Of a DNA stretch of 14,965 nucleotides, positions 1 through 7,421 are shown in pieces (position 1 is the first letter of the stretch; every line of letters starts with the position of its first letter). The notes under the pieces are model-generated. The model worked only from the letters and a program-made list of their open reading frames with translations, made no database searches and was not told the DNA's origin. A program made the position numbers and the translations under genes. The DNA is taken from assembly GCA_022745215.1 (NCBI GenBank), contig JAIIWC010000047.1, positions 1-14,965 of the forward strand. Reading direction: 5' to 3'. This DNA comes from Collinsella sp. GTDB taxonomy: Bacteria > Actinomycetota > Coriobacteriia > Coriobacteriales > Coriobacteriaceae.

Positions 1-10
1 CTCGACCAAT

Positions 11-57
11 GAAACGCCCCCGTTCTGCTCCTTCGGAGCTACGAACGGGGGCGTTTC
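11..57. terminator. Strong hairpin, probable (bidirectional) terminator at window edge
   Basis: A perfect 15-bp stem (11-25 with 43-57) encloses a second small hairpin, GCTCC-TTC-GGAGC. The 3' side on either strand is only mildly T-rich (GTTTC), so it could serve a gene left of the window on the plus strand, or mark the end of minus-strand transcription. Seen directly; direction is inferred. Confidence 0.6.
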
Positions 58-247
58 TGGTCTGCGGAATGTTTTCAGGGGTTAGCCCGTACGGCCTTCT
101 ACCGTCACGTGGCATTCAGGGGATCTGGGGTGGACGGCGACTTGGCTGCGAGCTGGGGCTGAGGAACTGAATGGATGGGTGCCGTTGTCGCTAGTGCAGG
201 CGCTGCTGGTGATGATCACTTTGGGACTGGAATTTCCGCCTGCTAGT
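58..247. other. Intergenic stretch without recognisable gene
   Basis: No open frame here has a convincing ribosome binding site or a recognisable product. Open frames crossing it have low-complexity Arg/His-rich translations typical of noncoding frames in GC-rich DNA. It lies between the edge hairpin and the acetate kinase terminator. Confidence 0.5.
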
Positions 248-283
248 AAAAAGGCCTCTGGAGCTGTTGCTCTGGAGGCCTTT
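246..283 (-). terminator. Intrinsic terminator of acetate kinase gene A
   Basis: Arms AAAGGCCTC (250-258) and GAGGCCTTT (275-283) form a 9-bp stem, with further partial pairing inside the loop. On the minus strand the hairpin is followed by TTTTTACTAG, a U-tract. It lies about 20 bp past the stop of the 306-1484 gene. Confidence 0.8.
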
Positions 284-305
284 CTCTCAATTGCAGATGA
301 ATGCG

Positions 306-1484
306 TTAGTTGTTCTTGGTCAGGCGCTCGACGTCGTGGGCGATCATGTATTCCTCGTCGGTGGGGATGACCATGACCGTGACGGCGGAGCCGGCGGCAC
401 TGATGACCTGCGGGCCGTTGCCCACGGCCTCGCGGTTCTTGTTGTTGTCGATGCGCACGCCCAGCCACTCAAAGCAGTCGCAGAAGGCCTTGCGGATCGA
501 CCAATCGTTCTCGCCAATGCCGGCAGTGAAGGTGATGGTATCCACGCCCGCCATGGAGGCGATCATGGAGCCGGCCTGCTGCATGGCCTTGTAGGCAAAC
601 ATGTCAAAGGCGAGCAGACAGCGCTCGTCGCCCTCGGAGGCGCGTGTACGGATGTCGCGGGCGTCGTTGGAGATGCCCGAGATGGCAAGCAGACCGGACT
701 GCTTGTTCATCATGTCGTCGACTTCCTGGTAGCTGTAGCCGCCCTCGCGCTGCAGGTAGCACACGGTGGCCGGATCGATGGAACCGCAGCGGGTGCCCAT
801 CATCAGACCGTCGAGCGGGGTGAGGCCCATCGTGGTATCGCGGCACACGCCGTCCTCAATAGCGGCGAGCGAAGCACCGTTGCCCAGGTGGCACGACAGC
901 AGACGGTGGCAGCGCGTGTCCAAAATCTCCTTGGCCATCATCCACTCGTAACGGTGACTCGTACCGTGGGCGCCGTACTTGCGCACGTGGTACTTGTCGC
1001 ACACGTCCTTGGGCAGGGCGTAGGTGTAGGCGACCTCGGGCATGGTCATGTGGAACGACGTGTCGAAGACGGCCACGTTGGGCAGCTCCGGATATTTCTC
1101 GCGGCAATACTCAATTGCTGCGGCCTCACCGTAGTTGTGCAGCGGGGCAAGTGGCGCCACCTCAAGGATCTTGGCCATGACCTCATCGTCGACGACCGCG
1201 GAATCATCGAAGTACCAGCCGCCCTGAACGATACGGTGGCCAATGCCATCAATCGTAAAGTCGGTCTTCTCGAGCTCCTCGAGCACGCGCGCGATAGCCG
1301 AGCGATGGTCGGGGAAAGGAATCTCCTCGGTCTGCTTGGCACCACCGTTCTCGGAGTGGCCAAAGATGCCCATCTCCGAGCCGATGCGCTCGCAGTTACC
1401 CTTAGCGAAGACCTCGCGGGTATCGGTGTCCAAAAGCTGATATTTAAGGCTCGAGCTGCCGGCGTTAACAACAAGTACGTTCAT
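306..1484 (-). CDS. ackA: Acetate kinase (paralogue A)
   Basis: Cytosolic acetate kinase, interconverting acetate + ATP and acetyl phosphate + ADP, normally working with phosphotransacetylase to make ATP from acetyl-CoA in fermentation. It is 392 aa, close to the usual ~400 aa. Family motifs are intact: the N-terminal phosphate loop NAGSSSLKYQ (7-16), HRIVQGG with Arg84, FDTSFH with Asp141, KYGAHGTSHRY with His173, CHLGNGAS with Asn202, GTRCGSIDPA with Arg232, FTAGIGEN near 319-326, and the C-terminal PTDEE with Glu377/378. The ATG has a good AGGAG site about 5 nt upstream. It lies downstream of paralogue B on the same strand, separated by a terminator and a palindrome, so it is probably transcribed separately. 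No pta gene is visible in the window. Identification is near certain; the division of labour with paralogue B is unknown. Confidence 0.96.
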   Translation of the reverse strand: MNVLVVNAGSSSLKYQLLDTDTREVFAKGNCERIGSEMGIFGHSENGGAKQTEEIPFPDHRSAIARVLEELEKTDFTIDGIGHRIVQGGWYFDDSAVVDDEVMAKILEVAPLAPLHNYGEAAAIEYCREKYPELPNVAVFDTSFHMTMPEVAYTYALPKDVCDKYHVRKYGAHGTSHRYEWMMAKEILDTRCHRLLSCHLGNGASLAAIEDGVCRDTTMGLTPLDGLMMGTRCGSIDPATVCYLQREGGYSYQEVDDMMNKQSGLLAISGISNDARDIRTRASEGDERCLLAFDMFAYKAMQQAGSMIASMAGVDTITFTAGIGENDWSIRKAFCDCFEWLGVRIDNNKNREAVGNGPQVISAAGSAVTVMVIPTDEEYMIAHDVERLTKNN

Positions 1485-1555
1485 GAGACTCCTTCGTGAT
1501 TACAGTACGGTCGGCAAACCTATAAGGCGGCCGTATCCTTAATAAGAAGTTATCA

Positions 1556-1581
1556 GAGTTCAATAATTATCTATTAAACTC
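1556..1581. promoter_or_regulatory. 26-bp palindrome upstream of ackA paralogue A (candidate operator)
   Basis: Arms 1556-1565 and 1572-1581 match in 9 of 10 positions around a 6-nt centre. It lies about 75-95 bp upstream of the ackA-A start in an AT-rich patch, where the promoter should be. On the minus strand a TTGAAC (-35-like) overlaps the start-proximal arm, but no clear -10 follows. An operator role is inference. Confidence 0.45.
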
Positions 1582-1597
1582 TTCGCTCAAAGCGTAT

Positions 1598-1634
1598 AAA
1601 AGGGGGCTGAACGGCACAAGGCCATCCAGTCCCC
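1598..1634 (-). terminator. Intrinsic terminator of acetate kinase gene B
   Basis: On the minus strand GGGGACTG pairs with CAGCCCCC (8 bp, one mismatch) around an inner GGC-CTTGT-GCC hairpin, followed by TTTTAT. It lies just past the stop of the 1649-2827 gene, between the two ackA paralogues. Confidence 0.65.
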
Positions 1635-1648
1635 TCCCCTTGCATCAA

Positions 1649-2827
1649 TTACTTGCCGTTGACGATGCGCTCGACGTCGGAAGCGATCATGAACTCCTCG
1701 TCCGTGGGGATGACGAAGATCTTGACCTTGGAATCCTTGGCGGACAGGCACCAGGCGCCGTCGCCACGCAGGGCGTTGCGGGCATGGTCCATCTTGACGC
1801 CCATAAAGGCCAGACGGTCGGCCACACCGGCGCGGACAGCCGGAGCGTGCTCGCCGATGCCAGCGGTAAAGACAAGCGTGTCCATGCCGCACATGGAGGT
1901 TGCCATCTCGGCGGCCTTGGCGGCAATCTTGTAGACGAACATATCGAAGGCGAGCTGAGCCTCAGGGTCACCGGCAGCGGCGAGCTCCTCAACGTTGCGG
2001 CAGTCGTTGGTCTTGCCGCCGGTCACAGCCAAAAGGCCGGACTTCTTGTTCATCATCTCGTCGACCTCGTCGAAGGTGTAGCCGCCCTCGCGCTGCAGGT
2101 AGCACACGGTAGCCGGGTCGATGGAACCGCAGCGGGTGCCCATCATGACGCCGTCGAGCGGGGTAAGGCCCATGGTGGTGTCCATGCACTTGCCGTCCTC
2201 GATGGCGCACAGGGAAGCGCCGGAGCCAATGTGGCACACGACAACCTTGCGGGCCTCGCCGTTGGTCATCTCGGCGACCTTCTTGGAGATATAACGGTAG
2301 CTGGTGCCGTGGGCGCCGTACTTACGGATGTGCAGCTTGTCGCAGACGTCCTTGGGCAGGGCGTAGGTCTTGGCGACCTCGGGCATGTTGAAGTGGAAAG
2401 CGGTGTCGTAGACCGTGACGTTGGGCAGGTCGGGATACTGCTCCAGGCAGTACTCGATAACGTTGGCCTCGGGGTTGTTGTGCAGCGGCGCGAGCGGGGC
2501 GACCTCGCGGATCTTGGCGAGAACGTCCTCGTCGACGAGGGAGGAATCGCCAAAGTACCAACCGCCCTGAACGATGCGGTGGCCGATGCCCTCGATCTTG
2601 ACGCCGTTGGCCTCGAGGTCCTTCAGGACGACCTCGATGGCGACCTTGTGGTCGGGGAACTCGATGTTCTCGGTCACCTTCTTGGAGCCGTTGGCAGCGT
2701 GGGTGAAGGTACCGCCGGTAAAGCAGACGCGCTCGCAGGAGCCCTTTGCGGACACCTTGTGGGACTTGGTATCGATGACCTGATACTTAAGGGTCGAAGA
2801 TCCTGCGTTGACGACCAGAACGTTCAT
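1649..2827 (-). CDS. Acetate kinase family protein (divergent paralogue B)
   Basis: Second acetate kinase-family protein, also 392 aa and collinear with paralogue A. It keeps Asn7, Arg84, Asp141, His173, Arg232 and the C-terminal PTDEE, so an acyl-phosphate kinase fold and catalysis are expected. It departs from the family at four motif positions: Thr12 for Ser in the first loop, Tyr177 for His in HGTSHRY, Ser202 for Asn in the HxGNGAS motif, and His327 for Asn in GIGEN. These could change nucleotide handling or acyl substrate. The start ATG has a GGGAG site 5 nt upstream. A terminator separates it from the MFS gene upstream and another from paralogue A downstream. It could be a second acetate kinase with different kinetics or a short-chain acyl kinase; substrate cannot be decided from sequence alone. 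Confidence 0.9.
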   Translation of the reverse strand: MNVLVVNAGSSTLKYQVIDTKSHKVSAKGSCERVCFTGGTFTHAANGSKKVTENIEFPDHKVAIEVVLKDLEANGVKIEGIGHRIVQGGWYFGDSSLVDEDVLAKIREVAPLAPLHNNPEANVIEYCLEQYPDLPNVTVYDTAFHFNMPEVAKTYALPKDVCDKLHIRKYGAHGTSYRYISKKVAEMTNGEARKVVVCHIGSGASLCAIEDGKCMDTTMGLTPLDGVMMGTRCGSIDPATVCYLQREGGYTFDEVDEMMNKKSGLLAVTGGKTNDCRNVEELAAAGDPEAQLAFDMFVYKIAAKAAEMATSMCGMDTLVFTAGIGEHAPAVRAGVADRLAFMGVKMDHARNALRGDGAWCLSAKDSKVKIFVIPTDEEFMIASDVERIVNGK

Positions 2828-2844
2828 GTGTCTCCCTACTAACA

Positions 2845-2861
2845 GGCGGTGTGGCGCCGCC
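2845..2861 (-). other. GC hairpin in the 5' leader of ackA paralogue B
   Basis: GGCGG and CCGCC arms (5 bp, 7-nt loop) lie 18-34 nt upstream of the ATG, just before the ribosome binding site on the minus strand. It may affect translation or mRNA stability; role not shown. Confidence 0.3.
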
Positions 2862-2880
2862 AGGTTACATACGCTTCAAT

Positions 2881-2914
2881 AATAAACCCAAACGCCCTCG
2901 CGCTCGGGTTTATT
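2881..2914 (-). terminator. Terminator between MFS gene and ackA paralogue B
   Basis: AATAAACCC (2881-2889) pairs with GGGTTTATT (2906-2914), a 9-bp stem with a GC-rich loop. On the minus strand the stem ends in TTTATTATTG. It lies 34 bp past the MFS stop codon. Confidence 0.65.
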
Positions 2915-2947
2915 GCGTTGATATATAAGTTATCGATGCCTGGTCGC

Positions 2948-4108
2948 TCATGACCTTTGACTTGTAAGGCGAAATAGCGCGGGGACATACGCCAGAGAAG
3001 AAAGCCCAAGCGCAACAAGCAGCACAACCCGAATACCCACAACGCTACTCAACACAGCATTGAGCAGATAGAAAAGAACGGCGCCCACCGCCACCATCTG
3101 GCTTTGAACCGAAATCAACGAACAGCGCATCGATGAATCGGCAGCATTTTGAAAAACTGAGTATTTGATTGGGGCAAACAACGAGTAAGCAACCGTCTGC
3201 AGCACATAGAACACGGGCAATAAATAAGCTGGAGTAAAGGGAAGCAAAAACAAGGCGGTTAGGCAAAGACGCGCTATGCCGCAAATGCGCGCAAAACGGC
3301 CCTTGTCGACACGAGCAATCACGCTGGGCACAATGAACCCTATGGAGGCGGAGACAAAGAGCTGGACCGCAATGGTCACACCCGAAGCGACGGCATTCAT
3401 TCCGCGACCCGCAAGCAGCAGTGAGAAAAAGTCTTCCAGAGCGACGAAAGCAAATGCCTGCGAACAGTCCATGATGAACGCTGAGCGAAGAATGCCGTTA
3501 CCCGCAATTGCGTCCCCGATCATCTTCGGGCTAATTCCACGCCCGGGCGTCACAGTGGTGTCCCCCCTTCGTCCCTCAGGAATATAGGCAACGACAACCA
3601 ACGTCAGTAGCATTGCAATGATATCGATCGAAAGACCGATGAGATATGCGCTGGCAGACGAGATGAAACCGCCCACACAAGCGGAAAGGGCATATGACGC
3701 ATAGAAGACAAAACGCTCAACTACATTTAGTTCCACGAGCTGGTCCTGAGAAACGCTGTCGACGTATATCGCTTCGATGGACCCGCTCACGCATGCAACG
3801 GCAAAGCCTTTAAGAGCAAACGCTCCCATTAAAAGCAAAGGAGATCGGATGAGGAGCAGGGCGGCATAGTACCCGAGCATTCCCACGACACCGACGAGAC
3901 CACTCGCCTTTCGCCCAAACCTGTCAGCAATAAAGCCAGTGGGAATCTCCAGAATGAACTTGCTCACTTGGTATGCAATCATCATGCCAGAAATCGCCAC
4001 CATCGAGAATCCGACAAACTCAAGGTAAACCGTCAGAAAATACAAAATGGTGCTGAAGTTCGACAGGAAAACGAACGTCATATAAAGCAAAACCGTACGG
4101 TTTTTCAT
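2948..4108 (-). CDS. Major facilitator superfamily transporter (probable drug/metabolite exporter)
   Basis: Polytopic inner-membrane protein of 386 aa, about the size of a 12-helix MFS transporter. The segment around 50-67 carries EIPTG followed by GFIADRFGRK, the MFS motif A between helices 2 and 3, typical of drug:H+ antiporter-like families. Hydrophobic segments run the whole length. I chose the ATG at 4108, where translation reads MKNRT; an in-frame TTG at 4123 would add five residues and is less likely. A G-rich stretch (GGGGGGGCGGAG) lies just upstream. The gene follows a LysR-type regulator on the same strand, a common arrangement for regulated exporters. Base composition is clearly less GC-rich than the flanking ackA and xse genes, suggesting acquisition. 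Substrate unknown. Confidence 0.85.
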   Translation of the reverse strand: MKNRTVLLYMTFVFLSNFSTILYFLTVYLEFVGFSMVAISGMMIAYQVSKFILEIPTGFIADRFGRKASGLVGVVGMLGYYAALLLIRSPLLLMGAFALKGFAVACVSGSIEAIYVDSVSQDQLVELNVVERFVFYASYALSACVGGFISSASAYLIGLSIDIIAMLLTLVVVAYIPEGRRGDTTVTPGRGISPKMIGDAIAGNGILRSAFIMDCSQAFAFVALEDFFSLLLAGRGMNAVASGVTIAVQLFVSASIGFIVPSVIARVDKGRFARICGIARLCLTALFLLPFTPAYLLPVFYVLQTVAYSLFAPIKYSVFQNAADSSMRCSLISVQSQMVAVGAVLFYLLNAVLSSVVGIRVVLLVALGLSSLAYVPALFRLTSQRS

Positions 4109-4228
4109 GCTCCGCCCCCCCAAGAGTCAGCAATCTAATTCGGAATCTTGGAAAAGCATGAGGGCAAAGCCGTCAACCATGCGTTACGAAGCGTCACTAT
4201 TCACTTGACGACGCGATGCCAAATAGTC
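4109..4228. other. LysR-MFS intergenic region with small inverted repeats
   Basis: The 120-bp gap holds GCATG/CATGC with a 17-nt spacer and CGTCA/TGACG with a 9-nt spacer. On the minus strand there is a good -35-like TTGACG but no matching -10 at 16-18 nt. Spaced dyads are typical of LysR targets, so the MFS promoter and operator may lie here; this is inference. Confidence 0.3.
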
Positions 4229-5119
4229 TCACGAAGCGAGATGGCGCAATAGGTGAAGGAAAACTGTCTGGTGTCGATCGGTCCAGGCATTTTGTCGATA
4301 GCAAAAGTAGATGGGCAAGGCTACGTCACGCGAACCTTCAATGGAGCACTCGCTCGCTTCTGATCCATCCGACGCAAGAGAGGACCCAGACAAACCCAAT
4401 ATCAATCCCCCGGCTTGAAGAAACTCAGTCTGTGCTCTGTTTCCGTATTCGACATCGCGGAAGCGAAAATTGACGAGCTGGGCTTCGGGACATTGATTGA
4501 TTGCATTGAGACAGGGTGACAAATTAATGGGAACAGCGAGCCTGCCGCCCAGTAACTCGCGAATGGTCATGGCGCCCACAGATTGATGACCCGCTGGGCA
4601 TGAAAGAACCTTGAGCTCCTTTTCACCCAGGCATTTCGAACAAAGGGCGCTGCCCCGTGGCTTCTCGAATGAAATAGCCGCATCCGATATCCCGAGCAAA
4701 AGAGACTCAAAACACGTAGCCGTTGGCTGATGCCACACGTCGAGGTGAATCTGGGGGTGCGAACTCTCAAACGAGTCGTACCAGTTTTCGTCAAAAAGAC
4801 GCCCCCGCCCATGAAGGCAGGGGGCGTAAAGACGAAAATGACCGTCGGGCGAAACACCCTGCCCCATCGACCGAGCGTAATTTTTGAGATCATCGACTTG
4901 CGCGAGGATTACGCGCGCGCGTCCCGCAAACTCTCGCCCTGCAGGAGACAAAACGGCCTCGCCCGTCGACCGGTCGAGCAAAACGACCTGATACTCAGAT
5001 TCCAGCTTCTTGATCGCCGACGAAACAGCCTGCGGACTCACATGAACGGCGCGAGCCGCCTTGCGCACGCCGCCATAATTCGCTACCGCTTGAAGATATT
5101 CGAGTTGAGACAACTGCAC
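4229..5119 (-). CDS. LysR-family transcriptional regulator
   Basis: Predicted DNA-binding regulator of 296 aa, within the LysR range. The N-terminal winged helix-turn-helix is clear: LEYLQAVANYGG, then RKAARAVHVSPQAVSSAIKKLE, then LLDRSTGEAVLSPAGREF. A divergent effector-binding domain follows, with several Cys residues. The open frame extends to a TTG at 5137 with no Shine-Dalgarno. I prefer the GTG at 5119, which has TTTGGAG 6 nt upstream and gives the usual short LysR N-terminus (QLSQLEYLQ). It lies 41 bp after the HIT gene and upstream of the MFS gene, whose expression it probably controls. Lower GC matches the MFS gene. A terminator-like hairpin lies inside the coding region (see 4795-4827). 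Confidence 0.85.
   Translation of the reverse strand: MQLSQLEYLQAVANYGGVRKAARAVHVSPQAVSSAIKKLESEYQVVLLDRSTGEAVLSPAGREFAGRARVILAQVDDLKNYARSMGQGVSPDGHFRLYAPCLHGRGRLFDENWYDSFESSHPQIHLDVWHQPTATCFESLLLGISDAAISFEKPRGSALCSKCLGEKELKVLSCPAGHQSVGAMTIRELLGGRLAVPINLSPCLNAINQCPEAQLVNFRFRDVEYGNRAQTEFLQAGGLILGLSGSSLASDGSEASECSIEGSRDVALPIYFCYRQNAWTDRHQTVFLHLLRHLAS
4795..4827 (-). other. Intrinsic-terminator-like hairpin inside the LysR gene
   Basis: ACGCCCCC (4799-4806) and GGGGGCGT (4820-4827) form a stem extended by inner GCC/GGC pairing. On the minus strand, the sense strand of the gene, it is followed by CTTTTTG. The reading frame is intact across it. Structure is seen; effect on transcription is not known. 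Confidence 0.45.
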
Positions 5120-5160
5120 AGGTTTCTCCAAAGGCAATCAAGACGACGGGCCATACGATC

Positions 5161-5496
5161 TCAGATAAGGTTCTCGCCCAAGTTCTTGCCGCCGAGGACG
5201 TGCATGTGGAAGTGCATGACGGTCTGGCCGGCGTTAACGCCCTTGTTGGAGATGACGCGGAAACCGTCCTCCAGACCCTTGGCCTTGGCGACCTCTTGGA
5301 TGGCGTGAGCCATGGCGCCCATGGTCTCGGCAGGTACGTTGTCGGCGATGTCGCTGTAGTGCTTCTTGGGGATCACGAGCGTGTGGACCGGCGCCTGTGG
5401 GTTGAGGTCGTCGAAGGCGATGACCTGGTCGTCCTCATAGACAACGGTCGAGGGGATCTCGTGGTTGGCAATTTTGCAGAAGATGCAATCGCACAT
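5161..5496 (-). CDS. HIT-family purine nucleotide phosphoramidase (HinT-like)
   Basis: Small cytosolic histidine-triad hydrolase, 111 aa, the usual length for bacterial HinT-like proteins, which cleave AMP-linked phosphoramidates or acyl adenylates. The catalytic triad motif HFHMHVL (His95, His97, His99) is present near the C-terminus, preceded by NAGQTVM. The N-terminal CIFCKI (Cys4, Cys7) is the metal-binding-type start common in this branch. The conserved AFxDLNPQAPVHTLVIPKKH segment lies at 27-46. The ATG at 5496 has GAAAGGAG 6 nt upstream. It follows xseB by 49 bp and precedes the LysR gene by about 40 bp. The exact physiological substrate is unknown, as for most of the family. Confidence 0.93.
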   Translation of the reverse strand: MCDCIFCKIANHEIPSTVVYEDDQVIAFDDLNPQAPVHTLVIPKKHYSDIADNVPAETMGAMAHAIQEVAKAKGLEDGFRVISNKGVNAGQTVMHFHMHVLGGKNLGENLI

Positions 5497-5515
5497 GGTT
5501 GGCTCCTTTCTTACA

Positions 5516-5538
5516 GACCAAGGTAATTATATTTGGTC
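5516..5538 (-). promoter_or_regulatory. Candidate promoter/operator upstream of the HIT gene
   Basis: Between xseB and the HIT gene the minus strand has a consensus TATAAT (complement of 5526-5531), flanked by inverted GACCAA/TTGGTC repeats (5516-5521 and 5533-5538). No good -35 is seen at 17 nt. It could be an internal promoter under repressor control or a weak hairpin. Confidence 0.35.
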
Positions 5539-5545
5539 GAGATGC

Positions 5546-5812
5546 TTAGAACGAGAGGTTGTCGTCCGTGTTGGCGGCCTCGCCGTCGGCGAGCACGTCG
5601 TTGCCGTCGACGTCCTTAAGGAGCACCGAGACCTTCTGCTCGGCATCGGACAGGCGGGTGCGCAGGCTCTTGAGGAGCTCGACGCCGCGGGTATAGCTCT
5701 CGAGCGACTCCTCGAGCTCCATATCGCCCGACTCCAGGCTGCGAATGATGAGCTCCAGCTCCTGCGAGGCCTGCTTGTACGTAAGCTGCTCGACCGGGGT
5801 CTTCTCTGCCAT
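5546..5812 (-). CDS. xseB: Exodeoxyribonuclease VII small subunit
   Basis: Small subunit of exonuclease VII, which degrades single-stranded DNA in both directions; several XseB chains bind each XseA. At 88 aa it has the family's normal size. The core at 7-60 (EQLTYKQASQELELIIRSLE, then EESLESYTRGVELLKSL) is the conserved two-helix coiled-coil domain, and the acidic C-terminal tail is not conserved. The ATG at 5812 has an AAAGGA site upstream. It lies 42 bp downstream of xseA on the same strand, the classical xseA-xseB pair. Confidence 0.93.
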   Translation of the reverse strand: MAEKTPVEQLTYKQASQELELIIRSLESGDMELEESLESYTRGVELLKSLRTRLSDAEQKVSVLLKDVDGNDVLADGEAANTDDNLSF

Positions 5813-5854
5813 ATCTGTTTCCTTTCCTAAAAGTTTATCGCTATGAAACGCGGG

Positions 5855-7333
5855 TTACTCGACCGTATCGACCGTTGCTGCCACGTTGCCGTCTGCCATG
5901 CGCACGCGAATGGCGTCGCCCGGCTTAAAGGTCTTGGCGCTCGTAGCCACACCATCATCGCTGTACGCGATGGAGTAACCGCGGGCAAGTACCTTGAGCG
6001 GCGACAGGGCATCGAGCGACGCGGCAGCTCGGCCCAGGTCGGACGCGGGTTTGCTGAGCATCGAACGCCCCTGATGCTCCAGACGGGAACTCGCAAGCAT
6101 GAGCGCATGGCGCTTACCATCGAGCCCCGAGGTGCTTGTAACCAAACGCTCGGGCAAGCGCTCAAAGTTGGAGCGGAAGGCCCCAACCGAGCGCGTTATG
6201 GCGCCAGACAGACGATCGGCCGTCAGGGCAAGTTCAGACTCGCGACGCTCGACCATAAACGTTGGGTCGTTGAGGCACGGGCGGCACGCGGCTGCATCGA
6301 GCGCGTCGCGCAGACGAGCCGTATAGGTGTCCCAGGCGCGGCGACCGCGCTGATCGAGCATTTCCAGATCGACCTGATCCGACCCAATCATCGATGCCAT
6401 CGCGGCACCCAGACGCTGATGGCGCGCCTCGAGCACATCGGCCAGCTCCGTCATAGCCGGCGCCACCGATTCGGCCGCCGCCGTGGGCGTGGAGGCCCGG
6501 CGGTCGCTCACCATGTCGCAGATCGAGGTATCGGGCTCATGGCCAATGCCGGTCACCACGGGCACAGGACAAGCTGCCACCGTGCGAGCAAGCTCCTCGT
6601 CATTAAAGGTCATGAGGTCCTCAAAGGAGCCGCCGCCGCGCACCAGCAAAATACAGTCGGGCGCCGGCGTAATGGAAGCGGCGCGGCGCAAGCCCTCAAT
6701 GAGCTCGGCCGGCGCACCCTCGCCTTGAACCTTGGCGCCCACGCAGACAAGCTCGACGAGCGGGTTGCGACGACGCAATGTGCGCTTGACGTCGTCGATT
6801 ACGGCACCCGAAAGCGAGGTAACGACCGCCACACGCGAGCAAAACACCGGAATGCGACGTTTGCGTGCCTCGTCCATCAGACCCTCGCGACGCAGCTTTT
6901 CGGCCAACTGAGCCACCTGCTGACGCAGCAGGCCCTCCCCCGCCAGCGAAAACGAGCGGGCGACGAAACTCATGCGGCCCGTGGGCTTGTAGAGATTGAA
7001 GCTGCCCTTAAAGCTCACCTGCATGCCGTCGCGCAAGTCGAAGGTGCGCTTAAGGTAGGCGCCCTTCCAGATGATGCAGTCGACGGCCGCCGAGTCGTCC
7101 TTGATCTGAAAGTAGCAGTGGCCGCTTCGGGCATTGGGGCCGCGGAAACCCGTGACCTCACCCAAAACGCTCAGCTGCGGAATGGCATCAAGCGCGCCGG
7201 CGGCAATCTCCACCGCCTGGCTCACGCTGAGCTCTTTGCGCTCCTGCTCGTCCGATCCGTCGAACTCGGCGGAAACGGCATTGCCGGTTAGATTCCAGCC
7301 TGCCACGCAGCCCCCTTTCGTTATCGTGCACAT
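5855..7333 (-). CDS. xseA: Exodeoxyribonuclease VII large subunit
   Basis: Catalytic subunit of exonuclease VII, acting in single-stranded DNA degradation and repair in the cytosol. It is 492 aa, slightly longer than the usual ~400-460. The N-terminal OB-fold runs about 33-130 (LSVLGEVTGFRG, GHCYFQIKDD, YKPTGRM). The catalytic domain contains VTSLSGAVIDDVKRTLRRRNP (171-191), VRGGGSFEDLMTFNDEELAR (231-250) and GIGHEPDTSICDMVSDRRAS.PTAAAE (262-288). In the first motif the usual PTG is LSG. A coiled-coil C-terminal half follows. I give the ATG at 7333; a GTG at 7306 with AAAGGGGG 4 nt upstream is a serious alternative and would remove nine residues. Confidence 0.95.
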   Translation of the reverse strand: MCTITKGGCVAGWNLTGNAVSAEFDGSDEQERKELSVSQAVEIAAGALDAIPQLSVLGEVTGFRGPNARSGHCYFQIKDDSAAVDCIIWKGAYLKRTFDLRDGMQVSFKGSFNLYKPTGRMSFVARSFSLAGEGLLRQQVAQLAEKLRREGLMDEARKRRIPVFCSRVAVVTSLSGAVIDDVKRTLRRRNPLVELVCVGAKVQGEGAPAELIEGLRRAASITPAPDCILLVRGGGSFEDLMTFNDEELARTVAACPVPVVTGIGHEPDTSICDMVSDRRASTPTAAAESVAPAMTELADVLEARHQRLGAAMASMIGSDQVDLEMLDQRGRRAWDTYTARLRDALDAAACRPCLNDPTFMVERRESELALTADRLSGAITRSVGAFRSNFERLPERLVTSTSGLDGKRHALMLASSRLEHQGRSMLSKPASDLGRAAASLDALSPLKVLARGYSIAYSDDGVATSAKTFKPGDAIRVRMADGNVAATVDTVE

Positions 7334-7375
7334 GGGCTCCGGCCCTGCGCTAATTCAAGTCCAACACATAGTACA

Positions 7376-7405
7376 GCGCCGCGGGGACACAAATCCCCGC
7401 GGCGC
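7376..7405 (-). terminator. 12-bp GC-rich hairpin between zinc peptidase and xseA
   Basis: Perfect 12-bp stem (7376-7387 with 7394-7405) and a 6-nt loop, 16 bp past the peptidase stop codon. No proper U-tract follows on either strand, so it may be a weak terminator, a pause site or an mRNA end stabiliser. Confidence 0.5.
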
Positions 7406-7421
7406 CCGTCGGTCCCATTTG

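Noticed and set aside
82..468. Minus-strand open frame at the left edge
   Set aside because: Arg/Gln/His-rich translation, overlaps the C-terminal part of ackA in another frame, and crosses the ackA terminator.
267..1499. Long plus-strand open frame (about 410 codons) antisense to ackA paralogue A; similar frames antisense to paralogue B, xseA and the zinc peptidase
   Set aside because: They are mirror frames of GC-rich genes with clear family matches; the translations are Val/Leu/Gly/His-rich without recognisable domains or ribosome sites.
4109..4123. TTG start of the MFS gene five codons upstream
   Set aside because: No ribosome site precedes it, and the ATG at 4108 gives a normal MFS N-terminus.
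5120..5137. TTG start of the LysR gene
   Set aside because: It lacks a Shine-Dalgarno, whereas GTG at 5119 has TTTGGAG 6 nt upstream and the typical LysR N-terminus; the longer form cannot be fully excluded.
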